Shown here piece by piece: positions 4,740 through 5,916 of a stretch of 5,916 nucleotides of DNA (positions within the stretch are counted from its first letter, which is position 1; each line of letters opens with the position of its first letter). The DNA comes from Cytophagales bacterium. Its GTDB lineage: Bacteria; Bacteroidota; Bacteroidia; Cytophagales; Cytophagaceae. Both the position numbers and the translations under genes were made by a program. The stretch is from the NCBI GenBank assembly GCA_025360235.1, contig JANYCO010000497.1, forward strand, positions 1 to 5,916, written 5' to 3'. The notes under the pieces were generated by a model. It was not told the DNA's origin. It ran no database searches and worked only from the letters and a program-made list of their open reading frames with translations.

Positions 4740-5916
4740 TTGAGAAAGTCATTAATTATTGCCCTGTTATTTTTTACAAGTCTGAGCGCCTTTGCCACAG
4801 ATACATTGATGGTGGTCATGGAAGGAGACAATTATCTCTTCGGCAATTATTGCGAAATGCTGGAAGATAAGGACGATAAGTATAATATTGCTTCAATTCA
4901 AAAAGCGAAAGGATGGGAAAATCTAAAAAATGTTTCCACCTTAAATCTTTCCAAAACAAATACCACCTTCTGGATCAGATTCAATATCCGCAACGAAGAT
5001 CCCTACGGTCTAACCTGGATGTTAGAATTCCCAGACGGGCACAATTCTTTTCTTCAGTTGTATCAGATTACTCCCGATTTGAAGATTCGTACGTATCCTC
5101 CAGTAGGCCTTGGCGAGCCTGTAAGCAGAAGACCATTCGATCATAAAAATCTTTTATTTGATCTTTCGATTCCGAAAGGACAAACCTATACCTATTATGT
5201 AAAAGTAAAATCGAGGTATTACAGTAGTTTCTGGGCGAGCTTAAGAAGTACAAAATATTTATTTTCTTATTTTACCCATGAGTATTATTTTCTTGGAATT
5301 TTTTACGGAATACTTTTTATAATGGCCATGTACAATCTGCTTATCTATGCCTTTACCCGTGAGCGGGTTTATTTATTTTATGTATTTTATGTGATTAGCT
5401 GCTGTATATATACGTTTAGCGAGGATCTGTCAGGCTTTCAAATTTTTTGGCCCAATACTACCTTCTTTAATTATGTGATGTTTGAGAACGCTCCGAATCT
5501 TTTGGTGCTTGCCTTTACTTTTTATGCGATAGAATTTTTAGAACTCAGAACAAATTACAGGAAGATTACCTATTGGATTTATAGTCTTGTAGCACTAAAT
5601 ATTCTTATTTCGATTGCATTCTCCTATCTGTTTCCGATTCAGATTAAGGCAATTCTTTTCATTATGCCTTTTGCAATAATTTATTATTTGGCAATAGAAT
5701 TATTTTTCAAGAAAAATTACAAACCCGCCCGTTTTTTCCTGATCGGTTTTTCAATTATCCTTTCAGGGTTCCTTGTATTTGTGCTTCGGATATACGACAT
5801 CTTGCCAAGCAATCTTTACACCCTTTATATATTCAATTTTGGGTTTGTATTGGAAGTATTGATATTGTCATATGCCCTTGGCGATAAGATCAGGATTATA
5901 AAAGAGGAAAAAGAAG
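4740..5916 (+). CDS. 7TMR-DISM membrane sensor, N-terminal 392 residues (runs off right edge)
   Basis: The frame opens after a TAA at 4668-4670. Its first plausible start is TTG 4740-4742, which begins an excellent signal peptide, (M)RKSLIIALLFFTSLSAFA, cleaved before Thr20; in-frame ATGs further down would remove it. Residues 22-170 match the periplasmic 7TMR-DISM extracellular domain type 2, with TTFWIRFNIRNED (75-87), TWMLEFPDG (92-100) and YYVKVKSRYYSSFWASL (152-168). Seven hydrophobic segments follow at roughly 183-204, 209-226, 252-267, 278-298, 302-323, 330-349 and 360-380, with the family hallmark YGILFIMAMYNLLIY then ERVYLFYVFYV. The sequence ends in a charged helix (GDKIRIIKEEKE), the usual coiled-coil lead into a cytoplasmic output domain such as a histidine kinase, GGDEF or phosphatase domain, which lies outside the window. 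The family's outer domain has a jelly-roll-type fold proposed to bind carbohydrates. It is divergent from the hydrolase gene. Family certain; ligand and output unknown. Confidence 0.92.
   Translation, partial: MRKSLIIALLFFTSLSAFATDTLMVVMEGDNYLFGNYCEMLEDKDDKYNIASIQKAKGWENLKNVSTLNLSKTNTTFWIRFNIRNEDPYGLTWMLEFPDGHNSFLQLYQITPDLKIRTYPPVGLGEPVSRRPFDHKNLLFDLSIPKGQTYTYYVKVKSRYYSSFWASLRSTKYLFSYFTHEYYFLGIFYGILFIMAMYNLLIYAFTRERVYLFYVFYVISCCIYTFSEDLSGFQIFWPNTTFFNYVMFENAPNLLVLAFTFYAIEFLELRTNYRKITYWIYSLVALNILISIAFSYLFPIQIKAILFIMPFAIIYYLAIELFFKKNYKPARFFLIGFSIILSGFLVFVLRIYDILPSNLYTLYIFNFGFVLEVLILSYALGDKIRIIKEEKE

Noticed and set aside
4913..5253. Overlapping open frames on both strands (4913-5146 plus, 5068-5253 minus)
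   Set aside because: They lie within the periplasmic-domain coding part of the 7TMR sensor and look like frame shadows.
1..5916. CRISPR array, tRNA, rRNA, insertion sequence or toxin-antitoxin pair
   Set aside because: I saw no regularly spaced repeats, cloverleaf-like sequences, transposase motifs or small paired toxin/antitoxin genes on either strand.

Overview
The window looks like chromosomal DNA from a Bacteroidota bacterium, probably a Cytophagales-type glycan degrader. This rests on low GC content, weak or absent Shine-Dalgarno sequences, a lipoprotein signal followed by a Lys/Asp-rich start of the mature protein, an N-terminal carbohydrate-binding-like domain of a kind common in Bacteroidota secreted glycanases, and a 7TMR-DISM sensor, a family abundant in Cytophaga relatives. 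The genus is inferred, not proven.

Layout from left to right: (1) the 5' end of a family X DNA polymerase gene (polX), minus strand, running off the left edge and starting at a TTG codon; (2) a divergent plus-strand gene for a small secreted protein of unknown function (320-823); (3) a 322-bp non-coding stretch with an intergenic-repeat-like segment; (4) a plus-strand lipoprotein gene (1146-1790) whose body is one carbohydrate-binding-like beta-sandwich domain, ending at a strong hairpin terminator; (5) a convergent minus-strand pair: an upstream three-domain secreted glycoside hydrolase of the clan GH-A/GH2 type (2627-4465) and, 95 bp downstream, an unrecognised 218-residue charged, partly coiled-coil protein (1875-2531); (6) a 274-bp divergent AT-rich intergenic region with a 24-bp near-perfect palindrome; (7) the first 392 codons of a 7TMR-DISM membrane sensor on the plus strand, again starting at TTG and running off the right edge.

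The likely theme of the right two thirds is recognition and cleavage of an external polysaccharide. The lipoprotein and the N-terminus of the hydrolase appear to share the same binding domain, so they may bind the same or related glycans, one tethered to the cell surface and one exported. The 7TMR sensor, divergent from the hydrolase, has a periplasmic domain of a type proposed to bind carbohydrates. This functional link is inference. There is no CRISPR array, tRNA, rRNA, insertion sequence or obvious defence system. No clearly new system is evident; the most worthwhile leads are the shared binding domain, the palindrome between the hydrolase and the sensor, and the unknown 218-residue protein.
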